From: Cornus controversa
Lineage: Eukaryota > Streptophyta > Magnoliopsida > Cornales > Cornaceae
Reading direction: 5' to 3'
NCBI GenBank assembly: GCA_026545225.1
Contig: CM048849.1
Span: 47,464,336 to 47,528,335, forward strand
DNA length: 64,000 bases
Position numbers and translations under genes: made by a program. Shown one piece after another: positions 46,796 through 59,032 of this stretch. The notes under the pieces are model-generated. The model was not told the origin of the DNA, made no database searches, and was given only the letters and a program-made list of their open reading frames with translations. The stretch's first letter is position 1. Every line of letters begins with the position of its first letter.

Positions 46796-49700
46796 AAGCA
46801 AACAGGTTCAGAACAGTTTTGTTATAAGGGAACGTAGGAAAACTGGAAATTTCTGAAACGTACAGGGAACCCATGTTCACTGGGTCTCAAGATGTCTGTA
46901 GTGGAATGATCGACCAGCTGGAACTTGCAATATGATATCTCAAGAGGTATCAGATCATCGTTAACATCCATGTTCACAATAATGTAATCCAAAAAGGGCT
47001 TTTCACCACATTGAACAAGAATAAAAGGGACCTGCACAAAAGTTGGAACCAAAACCAAGTACACAAAATAATCAAATAAAGTGTTCAAGTAATATTGTTG
47101 TATACATGTACTATATTTTTATACATTATTTTTGTGCGATCCAAGTGTCATGGATTGATATATTTCAGGAACACAAGTCTTTGTTAAGTCACTTGATCAT
47201 GTCAGTTCATCAGTTTTATTATCATCAACAATTAAGTTGTGGATAAAGACTGAAAACTAAGCCAAATATTGCATCAAAATGACTCGTCAAGAGAGAACAA
47301 TCGCATTAATTAGAAAAGGTAAGCATCCTAGAAGAACATACATTTAGATTCAATAACAAATATATTAGATGGCTTACAAATTTCCTAATTAACCTTTTAA
47401 AATTGGATAACCTTGATTTGTAAGTAAATGAGAAATTTCCTAATTAACCTTTTATAACTTTTCAACTTGAACCCACATGAAAAAAGCATCTTCCAAACAG
47501 GATCAAATTCCTTATGATTCACCAAAGACGAGAAAGTCTAAGGTAGTAGAAAATTTTGGAAAGCTACACGCCTATTTGATCATCCCAAGTCAATGCATCA
47601 GAGGCAAAATAATTGAGAAAGAAACTCTATCAATGAACCTTATTCTTAGGAAAGAGTGATACAAAAGAACAAATCAGACAGTTTCTAGGAGGTTTGTGGA
47701 CAAATAAGATGCAAAAAACTAGCCAACAGATAAGGACTGTCTAGCAGGCATGACATGTGCTGAAGTTACCAGAGTTTAGTAAGGAATGGAAACAGAGCAC
47801 CAATTTGTAGTAGTGCATGTTACTACTATTAAGGGGCAGAAACAAGGAAGAATTGCTAGCAACACTCCGGCAGTGGTGACATGACATCTTAAAAGATGCA
47901 TCAATCGGACCAGGATACAGCTTCTCAGACATCGAAAAGCAAACTGCTGAGAAAAGAAACAAGTTTTTTATAGAAGCATGGCAAGAAGAAGAAAAAGAAC
48001 CTCACCAAGATGATAGATATGAAGAGATTGTGGACTATGGACCCTGGACACAAATATGGGATACGGACACGATACGATACACTACATATTTGGTGATATG
48101 ACACGTTTTAAAAAATATATACGGATATGACAAGGACACAGCAATATATATGTATGTATTATATTATCATAGATATGTATAAAATTAAAATGTATCTGTA
48201 AAGTGGTGGTGTAATTTGGACATTTGTTAAATGGAGACCAAAATGAAGAGCAAAACAGGGCCTAGAATATAAAATCCACTAGAATATCTGATCCTGTTTG
48301 AACACTAGCAACCCATAAAAAATTATCTACATACTTCTCTTTTCATTGAGCAAGATAATTAAACACTTAATTGAGATATTTGTAGGCATATCAAGAATAA
48401 ATAAAAGCAATTAAGGCCAGAATTCTACTAAACAACTAAAACAAAATGGAACTAAGTAATAGTTATTTAATACAAATAACTAAATTAAGTATGAATAAAA
48501 ACAGGGAGGATTTCAACAGTGGAATTACCAACATACCTTATGAAATGGAATCCAACAATATTTTTGATGAAATTTCTTTATGCGAGTGCGCAATGCAGAA
48601 AGTGGCAGAAATAAGTCTCTACAATCTTTAGAGAAATACTTCTATACAGAGAGGAAAATACAAAATAATCAATGAAGATACAGATTTGAAAAGATTCAAA
48701 TGTATAATGTATCAATAAAACAATACAAAGTTACAAACTATAATAAATAAAGACCTACTCGAATAAGCTATCCAGATGATAGCTTATCAATGTAGATGCA
48801 AAATTATAAACATCCAGGTGCATGCCTATAGAAAAAGTGAAGCACATGCAAAATTTGGCATGGTTTCATGGTGATACCAAATGACATTTTATAACATAAG
48901 AGCACTTAAATGAGAACCTTCCACATTGGAAGTAATTTGATGGAAGAAAATAGATTGAATAGAAATAACCTATAAGCTCGTTTGGCATTCTTGTAACATT
49001 TAACAATCATTTTATTTTATATGTAAAGATGCCAAAAAAGTAGGAAGACCAAATATTGTTTGGACAATACAAGCATGGTTGTTAAAATCCCGATCCGGAT
49101 CATATAATATTAAGATTCTACGATCCCAAATTGCTAAATCGATCTGGATCACATGAAGAATCACTTGGAAGTAGAATCACAATAGGATTGAACTTAGGAT
49201 CATAGAATCTTGGACAGTCCTAAGTATTTTGGCCTACAATCCATTATTGACAAAGAAATTTAAGATTTTTAAGTATAAAGTCCAATATTTTGGCCCAATT
49301 GCATTTAAAAAGAATAAAAAAAGAACAAAGGGCAAAAACTCAACTTCAAAGGTAGAGACGATCCAACTCTGACCTTCGAAGATATGACTCAAAACTTCAA
49401 AAATTTCCTCTATTTTGCCCTAATTCTCTTTATTTTTTTTCCTTCTTTTTTTCTTTTCAAAACAAAAAACAAATAGAACTCAGTTTTCCTGCCTATTATT
49501 TGCTCATTCTAAACAAAAAGGAGAGAGATTTTGTTTTTTTCCCTTTGTTCTTTTCCTCTATCTGTTTTGTTCATCTTCTTAACCAAAAGATAGTCTTGCA
49601 AACAAAATTGCTCAGATAATTAACTAAATTGTTCTTTTCTCTCTCTATTTTTCTGTTCCTTTTTTCTCTTTATTTAGGTTTTGCCTTAATTGCTTCTATA

Positions 49701-50769
49701 AAATTCTACTTGATTGTTTTGTTGATGCTCTTACATAGAGGAAATCAAGAATTTGGTTTCTAAGTGTTTGTTATGTGTCTCACTCTCTTAGTATCTTCTG
49801 ATTATGGCTTGTGTGGCTTTGTGCAACTGTCTCGGGGTGTGCTCCCCTTTTGAGGGCTCTTTATTGAAATTAACTTATCCAAAAAATGATAATTGATTTT
49901 TGCTAGAATGTTGATGTTTTGTTTATCTTGAATGTATCATTACCTAGAAAGTTGAAGTTATTTTTCAAATAGTTTTATAGAATCTTACAATCCTGATCCT
50001 ATGAACCCTCCTCACAACGAGTATTAAGTATGTAAAACACCTTTTATAAACATTTTCTTTTTAATAAATAGATTCTTTTTACATATTTTTTACCTCAACT
50101 GGTAAAAAGCTCCAAATTCGGGTTTTGGTACTAAACCAAAATTTCATTACTTTTTTTTGTTACAAAATACAACTAAAAGAGAATTTCATACTACGAAAAA
50201 GCCCTTTTAGGTTGTCTAACAGCCAAATGAGCACGTCGAAGGCAATGAAAAGGTAGTAAAGGCAAGTCAGATTAATTTATATGTAGTTATACTTGCCCTT
50301 GTTTTTAATATATACAACACTTGTTATACACTTAATTGACAGTCTAATTCGAAGAAATTCTAATAATTTGAAACAATTGAAACCACACAACATAAAAATT
50401 AAAATCAAGACAGTGGTAATATGCAACAATAATGTTTAAAATCAGAAAAGTACACATACATACCACCACAGTTCTACAAATGGCTACGGATTTGTCACCG
50501 GACTCGGAAATAAAATAATCGGACTTGGCCTGAACTATACCGCGAACGAATACGAGCCTTCAAGTAGTAATAGTATCATTGGGGTGGCTGTCAAGGAGGG
50601 ATCGAAGATCACATATGGCAACTGATTGGACTTTGTCTAACTTGGCCTTGACATGGTCACGGAGGTACCGGGATATCAACCAGCACGGCAAGGCCACGCA
50701 AGCCATAATCAACCCCCCAAGGATTGGACCAGGATCCACGCTTTCAACAAATTCAGTCGACGGCGACAT
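46261..50769 (-). CDS. GIDE-domain membrane protein, SP1/SPL (MULAN-type) family, no RING seen, in-frame TGA
   Basis: Five exons: 50769-50464, 48641-48537, 47031-46864, 46692-46571 and 46387-46261. Phases fit, giving 275 codons plus a TAA stop. The plan matches the SP1/SPL2 family of organelle-outer-membrane E3 ligases: a first membrane segment (about residues 15-37), CDLRSLL, RLVFVRGIVQAKSDYFIS, VPFILV with IIVNMDVNDDLIPL, RILPLRKHISVVG, KGVPVIRKCEDLHFF, and a second membrane segment (about 250-272, IGIFFGMLALGFFSFAAVSY). Together these are the GIDE domain between two membrane spans. The family normally ends in a C3HC4 RING; here the frame stops at SYYVY. Codon 70 is TGA (50560-50562), in a loop where the reading frame is otherwise intact. 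Family members ubiquitinate organelle outer-membrane proteins; without a RING, activity is doubtful. It may be a recent pseudogene, a null allele, or carry a sequence error. Confidence 0.75.
48040..48200. mobile_element. GGACACGG-family repeat, fragment (copy 3)
   Basis: Text such as GGATACGGACACGATACG, GATATGACACGTTTTAAAAA and GACAAGGACACAGCAATATA matches the left end of copies 1 and 2. The right half is missing or unrecognisable. It lies in intron 2 of the GIDE gene. Confidence 0.5.
48960..50240. other. GIDE gene intron 1, repeat-rich part
   Basis: The block around 49080-49210 (CCCGATCCGGATCATATAAT) and its weak counterpart near 49980-50010 look like ends of an old DNA element. Around 49830-49900 there is plus-strand text like a LINE 3' end. 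No extra exon was found. Confidence 0.35.
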
Positions 50770-51830
50770 CTTCTTAATCTCTTATTGTCTGTATATCTAA
50801 TATGTATGCGTCTATATATATAAGACTGGTCGGTACTAGGGCTGCAACTGGAACCGCCATAGCTACATATAGAATGTTCAAATCCTATTCCCCTTCCAAC
50901 TCTGAACTGCTCGACCCCGTTAATCCTTAAACTTTTTAGTAAATTATTCAGACACCCTCGGTAGTTTTTCTATATTACTTTTCAATTAAAGAGTTAAAAA
51001 AATAACTTGATTGCACGATTAGTATTATGTTAAATATGTCAATCAAAACAAATAATTCGTTTAACAACGGTGTTAAGAACCTTTGATATGATACTCGTTT
51101 ATTAATCCAATAACACAAATTATCTTGTTTAACTCGTTTAATTTAAATGAAACACAAATTAGCTAAGGGCATCACTTATGGCCTTCTCTTATGAGATATT
51201 GAGAAGGTTTGCGTTTCGTGTGGGACTCGCTCAAATTCGGACACACAATACTTTCATACAATACTTTCATGTGCAGGTTCTTTATAATTGGGAGTATGCA
51301 AATGAGTAAGAGAAAAAAAAAATTTAATCCTCATTACCATTTTCTCTTTTGTCTCTTTAGACTCTTTTCTATTCACTTTTTTTTTTGGGCTGTTTAGCCA
51401 AACGGCTCCCTGCTAAGATCCAAATAAGGTTGCAACACTAGAAGCAAAAGCATGATCTTGAAAAAATTAGATTTAGAGGATGGTGATATGTAATATTATT
51501 TCTTTATTTGTGTTAAAAATATGTAATGTCTTTTTAATTTATTTATTTGTGCGAAAAATACGTAATGTCTTTTTAATTTATGAATTTATTTGTGCAAAAA
51601 ATATGCCATGTCTTTTTATTTGTCGATAAATATTTAAATTTTTTTACGAATTATTTTTTATATAAAAAAGGGAGGCAATATTCGCATTCTCATTTTCTAC
51701 AATTGCACTCCACCTTCCTTAATGACAAGATGATCTCTAAACTAATTAATACATCGTCTCTTATTTTATAATACCACAACTACCCTTTATATTATAAAGT
51801 TAAACTCTTTTTTACATTCTTTATTACCTT
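50770..51830. other. Intergenic upstream of the GIDE gene
   Basis: The first 60 bases upstream of the ATG contain TATATATAAG on the plus strand, which could be a TATA region for the minus-strand gene. The remainder is AT-rich, with a loose 60-bp repetition of ATGTCTTTTTAATTTAT around 51525-51620. No coding sequence was recognised. Confidence 0.4.
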
Positions 51831-51834
51831 TTTT

Positions 51835-52345
51835 TTTTTGTAGTAACAAAAGAGGTAATCTTTTTTACCTTTTTTACTTTCTTAGTACCTTTTTTTTTTT
51901 TGTCTTGTCAAAAGAGATAACATGTTTTTAGGATTTTATTTTTTACTGTCTTGTCAAAAGGAATAATTTATTCAAGATAACTTTTTTCTTATTTTGGCTT
52001 CTTCCAATAAAGATAATTTTTTTTTTGAACCTATCAAAAGATATAATTTATTCAATAACGAAATTTTTTTTTGGTACTCTCAATGTAAATAATATATTCA
52101 ACAAGAATAAAATTTTTAGGTACTTTTTTTTGGGTCCTGTCAAGAGATAATTTATTCAACAAAGATAGCTATTTTTTGAGTACTTTTTAATTTGTAATTT
52201 ATACCAAAGGAGATAATTTAAACAAAGATAAAAAAAAATTATCTCATCCCAAAAGAGATAATTTATTCAACAGAGATACTTTTTTTTTTGTCTTATCAAA
52301 AGAAATAATTTATTCAACATAGATAAAAAAAATTTAGGTCCTATA
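51835..52345. repeat. AT-rich tandem array, ~50-65-bp unit
   Basis: About eight to ten units carry CAAAAGAGATAATTTATTCA followed by ACAAAGATAA and a T-rich spacer. Spacing varies, so the array is degenerate. No open frame of interest. Confidence 0.75.
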
Positions 52346-53713
52346 AAAAGAGATTTTTTTTTTGGGTTATTATTTTTCGAATAATTTTTATGGAGCGTGT
52401 CAAAAGAAACCGAAAACATTATAGATAGGAAAAAGAGAGGATGTCTGAAAGAGTTGTTTAGTATTTTAAAAAAGTTAATCATTCACATATGAAATGAGTA
52501 TTAGAAATAACATTTCATTTAAGACGGGAGTACAAACGTAAAAAATGGGAGTACAAATATCACCTCTTATAAAAAATATTAAAATAATAATGTAGACGGT
52601 TTACATACCGGCAACCTTAAATCTCTACAATTGCAGAGAGGTAGGCTCTTATTTTCTATTCACACCAGTAGATGTAACAAGTCAGGAAGATTCCTGCTTG
52701 ATTGATAACCTAACACCAATCATACTATAGTACATTGCTAATTAAAAACAATAGAGAAGATAATGGAGTTTAGTAATACATGGATTACCATCCATGCAGT
52801 CTAAGTTCTAATCGAGATAAAGTGATAAACACGTCTTTCACAAATCGGATATGGAATCGTTCAAAAAAATTCATTGTGTTTTTCAGATCAAATCCAAATC
52901 GAGAATAAGTCTTATCGGATTCGAATTGGATCAACACTGACCCGATACGAATCCGATTCATTTACAGGTCTAATAAATGTAATGGATATAATGGTACAAA
53001 TAAATTAAAGCTCTCTTTTTTCTTCTCTTCTTTTCTCTCCTAAGAAACAGTAAAGTATTATCTTCTTTTCTTTTTCCTTCCATCCAAACCAAACAAAAAG
53101 AGGGAATGACACAATCTATTTCCTAGAGATGTCTCATCTATTTTTTTTTTTTTCTGTTCCATCCAATTTTATTCCTTCCTACTAGACGGAGAGTTAGAAA
53201 TAAAGAAAGAGAATTGTATTGATAGAATGGATTTATGAAGAATAGATAAAGGCCTATTTATAGGCACATAATCTTGAAGGTTAAGTAAATTTATGAGACA
53301 GGTGTAAGAATCTTATTAGGAAAAAATATATAATCTATAATAGGAAATATATAATCTAACACGGAGCATTCAAGTAAAGTGTCGAGTAAAATATATTGAA
53401 GAATAGTACTTCGTACTAAATTTTCACAAAGGTTTTTTTTCTTTTTTTTTGTAAATTTTTTGCCAAAGTTCGTATTATTATGTTTCAATTCTAAAAGAAA
53501 ATCTAATAATAGCCAAAACTATAATATTATAAATATTAATCATATATGTGATACAATCATTCAAATAATTGAGAATCATCTTCGACGTTATAACCATTAA
53601 GAATTCAAAAAATCTCAAGTGACGAACAAAAAGTCAAGCTTACTTTGAACAAAATATGAAAATAAGTACCAATTACCAATTTATAAATATACTACTAACC
53701 AAATAAATATATG
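52346..53713. other. AT-rich intergenic, mostly unrecognised
   Basis: A patch at 52840-52975 with GAATCCGATTC-type repeats resembles common plant MITE text. Otherwise nothing coding or structured was found. Confidence 0.4.
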
Positions 53714-55490
53714 TGTGCAGGGGCATTTTATGAGTGTTAATGTGAGGAGAAAGAGTCCTCTGTTCCAACAAACATCTCTGTTCCACATAGAAAATCAATG
53801 CATTCTTGACGAGTACTGGAGTCCAACTGTAAAGATATGAATCAACGCCCACTTGAACGAGAAGAAATACAATGCACTTGATGCACTGGATGGATCTTAG
53901 TCGTGTGTACATAACACGTGCGGTGGAGTTTATGGTGTGTTAGGAGCAACAAAGCCCAAAAAAAATTAAAAACAATCATACACAAAACACAAGATATTGT
54001 GGTTTGGCACAATTCGACCTATGTCCATGGATGAAAATAAATTTCATTATATTGATATAGGTATAGTACAAAAGTAAAGAATTTATAACACTGGATCATG
54101 TACACAAACTTTTATCCTAGAGTTTCTTTCCGTGTACTCCACGAGACACCCTCTAGTCATCAGTGTTCACTCTACCATCAACTTCCTCATAAGGTCACCA
54201 TCCACTATAGATTCTAGGGCTACCACCCTCCATTATAGATTATAGGCCTACATATATATGCACCTCACTCTCTAATACTTCTAACCCATAACTTAGGTAT
54301 CTATTTATATAGTCCAAAACTTAATTTCTTGGTAAACAAGAATTACAATTTCTTAGAGCTCATAACTTGCCCAACAAGAACTTTCCATCCTTGAAACCAA
54401 GACTTGTTTATTCAGAAATTACCAAATATAATACAACTCTATAATAGAAACCTAATTAAACATGAAATATGAGTCATAATTTCTAACAATTTCTACTTTG
54501 GCTCAAATTTTGACAAATCATGCAATCATCACTTCTCACATCATTGAATCAGACATCTCATGTGGCCACAATCTCGCACAAATCTGATTGTCCCCATTGT
54601 ATGCTGCTTCATTAATCAAACCTCCAAAGGCTCCACCTTGGATACTCGAGATCCATGCCATGTAATCCATCGTGATTTTATGACTATCATGACCAAATAT
54701 GTCAATCGATTGACTCCATTTGCAATTGAGACCTATTGCAGCACCAATTGAAACTTTTTGTGTTTTCTTTATCTTCTTTGAATAAAGGTTGAACGTCCCA
54801 TTACGAACCACCGACTCTGATACCACTTGTTAAGAGCAGTGGGAGCGAAGGCAAATTAAAAATAATCATACACAAAACTCAATATATACGTGGTTTGACA
54901 TAACTTGACATACGTTAACGGATGAGAAGAGATTTCACTATATTAATGTAGAGATATTACAAAGCTAAATAATTTCTAACACCGGATCATGTACACAAAC
55001 TCTTACCCTCGAGTTCCTATCTGTGTACTCCATGAGACACTTTTTTGTCATCAATGTTCACTCTACAAAACTCGTAACTCCCTTTACCATTAACTTCCTC
55101 ATGAGGAAGGGGTTACATCTCTCTATGCCTCACTCTCTAATACTTTCAGCCCATAACCTATGTATCTATTTATAAAGTCCAAAACTCAATTCTTCAGTGG
55201 ACAAGGATTACAATTTCTTAGAGTCTAAGACTTGCCCAACACAAATTTTCTATCCTTGAAACCAAGACTTGTCTATTAAAAAATTATCAAATACTATACA
55301 ACTCTATAATAGAAATCTAATTAAACATGGAATATGAGTCATAATTTCTAACACGGTACATGTTGTGCACGCATGACTGAGATTGCGTTTTACACTCGGT
55401 GCATTGTAATTCTTCTCTAGTTGGGGGTATTTGTCAAAGATGCTCCCATAAAAAGGATGCAAGGCCATAAAGCAAAAATGACCTCATCCA
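53714..55490. mobile_element. MITE-like element split by a minus-strand LTR element
   Basis: The flank left of the LTR element and the flank right of it are imperfect inverted repeats: the left, inverted, reads GTGCATTGTATTTCTTCTCG and the right reads GTGCATTGTAATTCTTCTCT. Similarity extends outward to GGGGCATTTTATGAG and, inverted on the right, GAGGTCATTTTTGC. The LTR element sits near the centre. Non-coding; superfamily unknown. Confidence 0.55.
53938..55353 (-). mobile_element. Short Copia-like or TRIM-type LTR element, minus orientation
   Basis: The LTRs are 54828-55353 (5' in element sense, 526 bp) and 53938-54488 (3', 551 bp), each ending in TGTTAG/CTAACA text. The minus strand carries primer site TGGTATCAGAG at 54815-54825 just inside the 5' LTR and a purine-rich CCAAAGTAGAAAT before the 3' LTR. 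The 340-bp interior has no recognisable gag or pol domain. LTRs differ by well over 10% by eye, so this is an old fossil. The direct flanks are only weakly alike. Confidence 0.8.
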
Positions 55491-56874
55491 CACCATCAAA
55501 TCCTTCCATCAAACAGCGTCCAACAGTGTTAAAACAAAAAAGGTGAAAAATAATATTGACCGTCTGATCTCACAATATTACCTTCCACTCTTATATAAAT
55601 CACTTTTCTTAGTTTCGTCACTTTACAAGGTAAATCCTGAACATTCTAAAAATCTAGAAACATAGAGGCTATTTGGAAACCATTTCAATTCTAAATTTCG
55701 GCTACCAATTTCAAAATTTTGAAAGTTACACTTAAAAATGCGTTTGGTAATTGGTTTTCGTTTCTAAAATTTTAAAATCATATTCCAAAATTTTGAAAGT
55801 CATCAGGTATATTTTGAAAGCTAGTTTTTGTAGCTTTCAAAATGGGATTCCTCATTACGCTATAGTGCTACTTAAAATTTTACAGAGTGCAATGTGATTA
55901 ATAAAACATAAAAGCCTCTTATTAGGGTTTACATATACAAAACCAAACGAAGAGCTCCGCCGCACTACAGACCTTCATCCTCATCAACATTTGTGAGTAC
56001 TATCTCTCTCTCTTTCTCTTTATATATATATTACAATATGTGGCCAGTGAACACCGTGTATGTTTATACACCATGTATGTATGGTTTATGTATAGATCGT
56101 ATGTCTTTTTTTTTCCCTCTCTCTTTGATAGATCAGGTGAATCTCTATTCCAATTTTTCTTAAAATCACCAGTTAAAAATTTTTTGGCTTTGTTTTCATT
56201 TATTTGATTTTGGGTTGTATTTGTTTTTCCCATATTGTGCAACAGGGTCACTGAAGTTACCTCCTCTTCATAGCAAAACTGGTATGCAAATTGCATTTTT
56301 TTTTCTAAAATCAGTAATTGCTTTTTCATTATATTTTATACTACTTTTTCTTCATGTACAGTTATTATTAGATTAGAAATTGGGGATGATTTGGTTTGGT
56401 TATCCGTGATTTTCTTTTCATGTAATATGCCTGGATGATATTCATAATGTAACTCAGAATAAACCTTGGCTCACATACAAATTTGAATGTGGGATGATTT
56501 TATTTTTGTTACTCTTTCTTATAACTGTTATATAATTCAACCCCATTTGGTCAGACTATTTTCTAAAGATTTTTGAATCATAATTCAGTTGAATTATTAT
56601 GGTTTCATTTAGGAAAGAAGGGTTAATTGTTGAATTTTTCTGTTTGATTCTCATATATTTATTGAAGTACTGTCTGAAATACAAGAATAAAATTAAGAAC
56701 AACATATATAGAAGAATAATTTCAAGAATTTATTTTCTTGTTTATTGTTATAAACTTAATGCAACAAGTATACGTCATGCATTCTTTTTGTTTTTTAATT
56801 TACATAAAAAAATTAGTTTGGACCATGCATGGTTAGTGTAAATATATATTTAGATAAATTAAGGAGTGTGTATT

Positions 56875-56905
<31 letters not shown>

Positions 56906-57767
56906 GAGTTCAAACACACATAGTTCAATTCCTATGAAAATTCATAGCCATATATGGATATGAAAAATAAGATTACTGCATTTACCAAGCAAATTTTATA
57001 GTTGCATTCCATCAATTGGCTGCATTTCATCAAATTGTTTGATATACCAAAGGCCACAAACTATGCTTATCGCTTATCATAAATGTCCTGGTTAGTACTT
57101 AGTACCCAGATTACAGCTGTTTCAAGCTGCATTTGCACTTTCTTATCAACAATAGTAATTTGATCATATATTTAATTTCTATATGATAATTTTTACAATA
57201 TTTTCTACATAAATTTGAATGCTTGATTGAAATTTCTATTTATTAGCTAACAATTATATGATGATATATAGTGTATGTTAATTGTTTGCTTTTGAAAGGA
57301 TATGTTGCTTAATCTCATACTCAAATTCATTTATCTTTGAATGGACATTGGGGCATGACAGTTTTGTTTACCAGAAAATGTTGTTATTACCTTATTTGAG
57401 TATTTATTGAATGCATGTTGTGATAGATTTTGATCAATGAAACGGCCATTTGACTAAAAAATTAGTGACACTTGAATACTATAGCTATTAGAGACCAACA
57501 ACTTAAATCAGCAGCTTATGCAATTAGAGACCAAATTTAGGTTTTAGACATAATAATGCCAAGGTAAGCTAAGGAGGTCTCCTGTAATTAGTACTTTAAA
57601 CTTGATATCATTTACCTCACCATGATAAAAAAAAAAACATGGAAATGATATTCAGAATGTAACTTAGAAGAAACCTAGCTTGGCTCACATACAGAATTGA
57701 AACATCAGATTTTTTTTTTCTTTTTGTTCCTTTTCATATAGTATTTACATGTTGTTTTATCTAATAG

Positions 57768-58767
57768 ATGGATGTAGAGTTTGATCCATTGTCTCAAATG
57801 ACCACTAATTTGATTAGTGGATATAATGAAGTGATTGAGGTTGGTAAAGATGACAAAAACATATGGAATGTCTCCAAAGAAGAGAAGTTTATCCAACTGA
57901 TGAAGGAAGAAATAAAAAAAGGGAATAGACTTACGATTACATTTTCCAATTCTGGTTGGCATAACTTCAACGTGGGAATGAAAAGTTTCACTGACTATAG
58001 TTATGATAAACGTAAACTGAAAAACAAGTATATTCAACTGAAGATTGCACAAAAAGAATTCAAAAGATTGGTGCAAAAGACTAGAGTTAGATATAACTCA
58101 ACCACTATGACAGTGATAATGAATGATGATAGGTGAAAAAAATTGGAGAAGGTGTGTATAGTACTATATTTATTTACTTTTTTTAGTTTGCTTATGTTTA
58201 GTTTATCTTGACCCTAATAATTTCATGTTGTAGGTCATGCCAAAAGTGAAACGGTTTAAGAAAAAATGTTGTAATCACTATGATAGGCTGTGTGAAATTT
58301 TTGATGGAACAAATGCAACTATCTCTAAGGCACATCCCTCCACCTTAAGCCCTTTAGATAGTGATGAAATTCCTTTGCCTAAGAAGGAAGTTAAGAGGAA
58401 CGTAGTGAAAACTGAGGGTGCCTCATCGTAGGGTAAAGGAATATAGTTTTGTATCGACCATGGAAAGAGTTATGGATAGATTTGAAGTGAATTCAAAAAG
58501 GACTCGTGAGGAACTTTTCAATGTAGGCACTTCCTCCACTACTCAAAATAGCGTGCATGGAGAAATTGATATATGCTCTTCTGAGTTCCAAAAATGAATA
58601 AGATGTATTTGGTTCAAGAGTGTATTGATGCTTTATAGGCTATTGAGGGCATTGATGATGCCCATATGGCAAAAGCTCTTGCTAAGGTGTTTGAGAATAG
58701 ATCATGGGGGGAGTTCTTTCTTACACTTCTAGAACCAATGAGGAAGACGTTGGTATTGAACATGTAA
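57768..58767 (+). pseudogene. Harbinger ORF1: Myb/SANT-like DNA-binding protein remnant
   Basis: Exon 1 starts MDVEFDPLSQMTTN at 57768 and runs to AAG at 58151, followed by an intron 58152-58233 (GT-AG). The block RLTITFSNSGWHNFNVGMKS ... YDKRKLKNKYIQLK ... YNSTTMTVIMNDDR is the Myb/SANT-like (Myb_DNA-bind_3) domain carried by PIF/Harbinger ORF1 proteins, which helps the transposase reach DNA and the nucleus. Exon 2 continues MPKVKRFKKKCCNHYDRLCE. The C-terminal CIDALxAIEGIDDAHMAKAL and FFLTLLEPMRKTL pieces are at about 58610-58767. A TGA at 58134-58136 stands where DDRW is expected, and TAG at 58429 and later stops also interrupt it. Confidence 0.8.
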
Positions 58768-59032
58768 TGACCTTGTTGTTTACTTGTAGTTGGTTACTTG
58801 CAACTTGGGGTTGTAGTTTTTGGTTTGTAAACTCTAAAATGGTGGAAACTTATGTCTTTCTATTTATTTTGTATTTTTGGTAGTTATGTCTTTCTAATTT
58901 GGATTTAGTAATGTAATATGAAAACTTATGTCTTTCCATTTGTTTTGTATTTGTGGTATCTATTAGTTTTGAATTAATGCTTATTATGTATTAATGTTTG
59001 TCTTGTATTTAATTTTGGTCATTTATTAATAG

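Noticed and set aside
47741-47962. Possible extra exon (MSEKLYPGPIDASFKM) in the GIDE gene
   Set aside because: Exons 2 and 3 already join in phase and match the family without it, and the frame shows no GIDE similarity.
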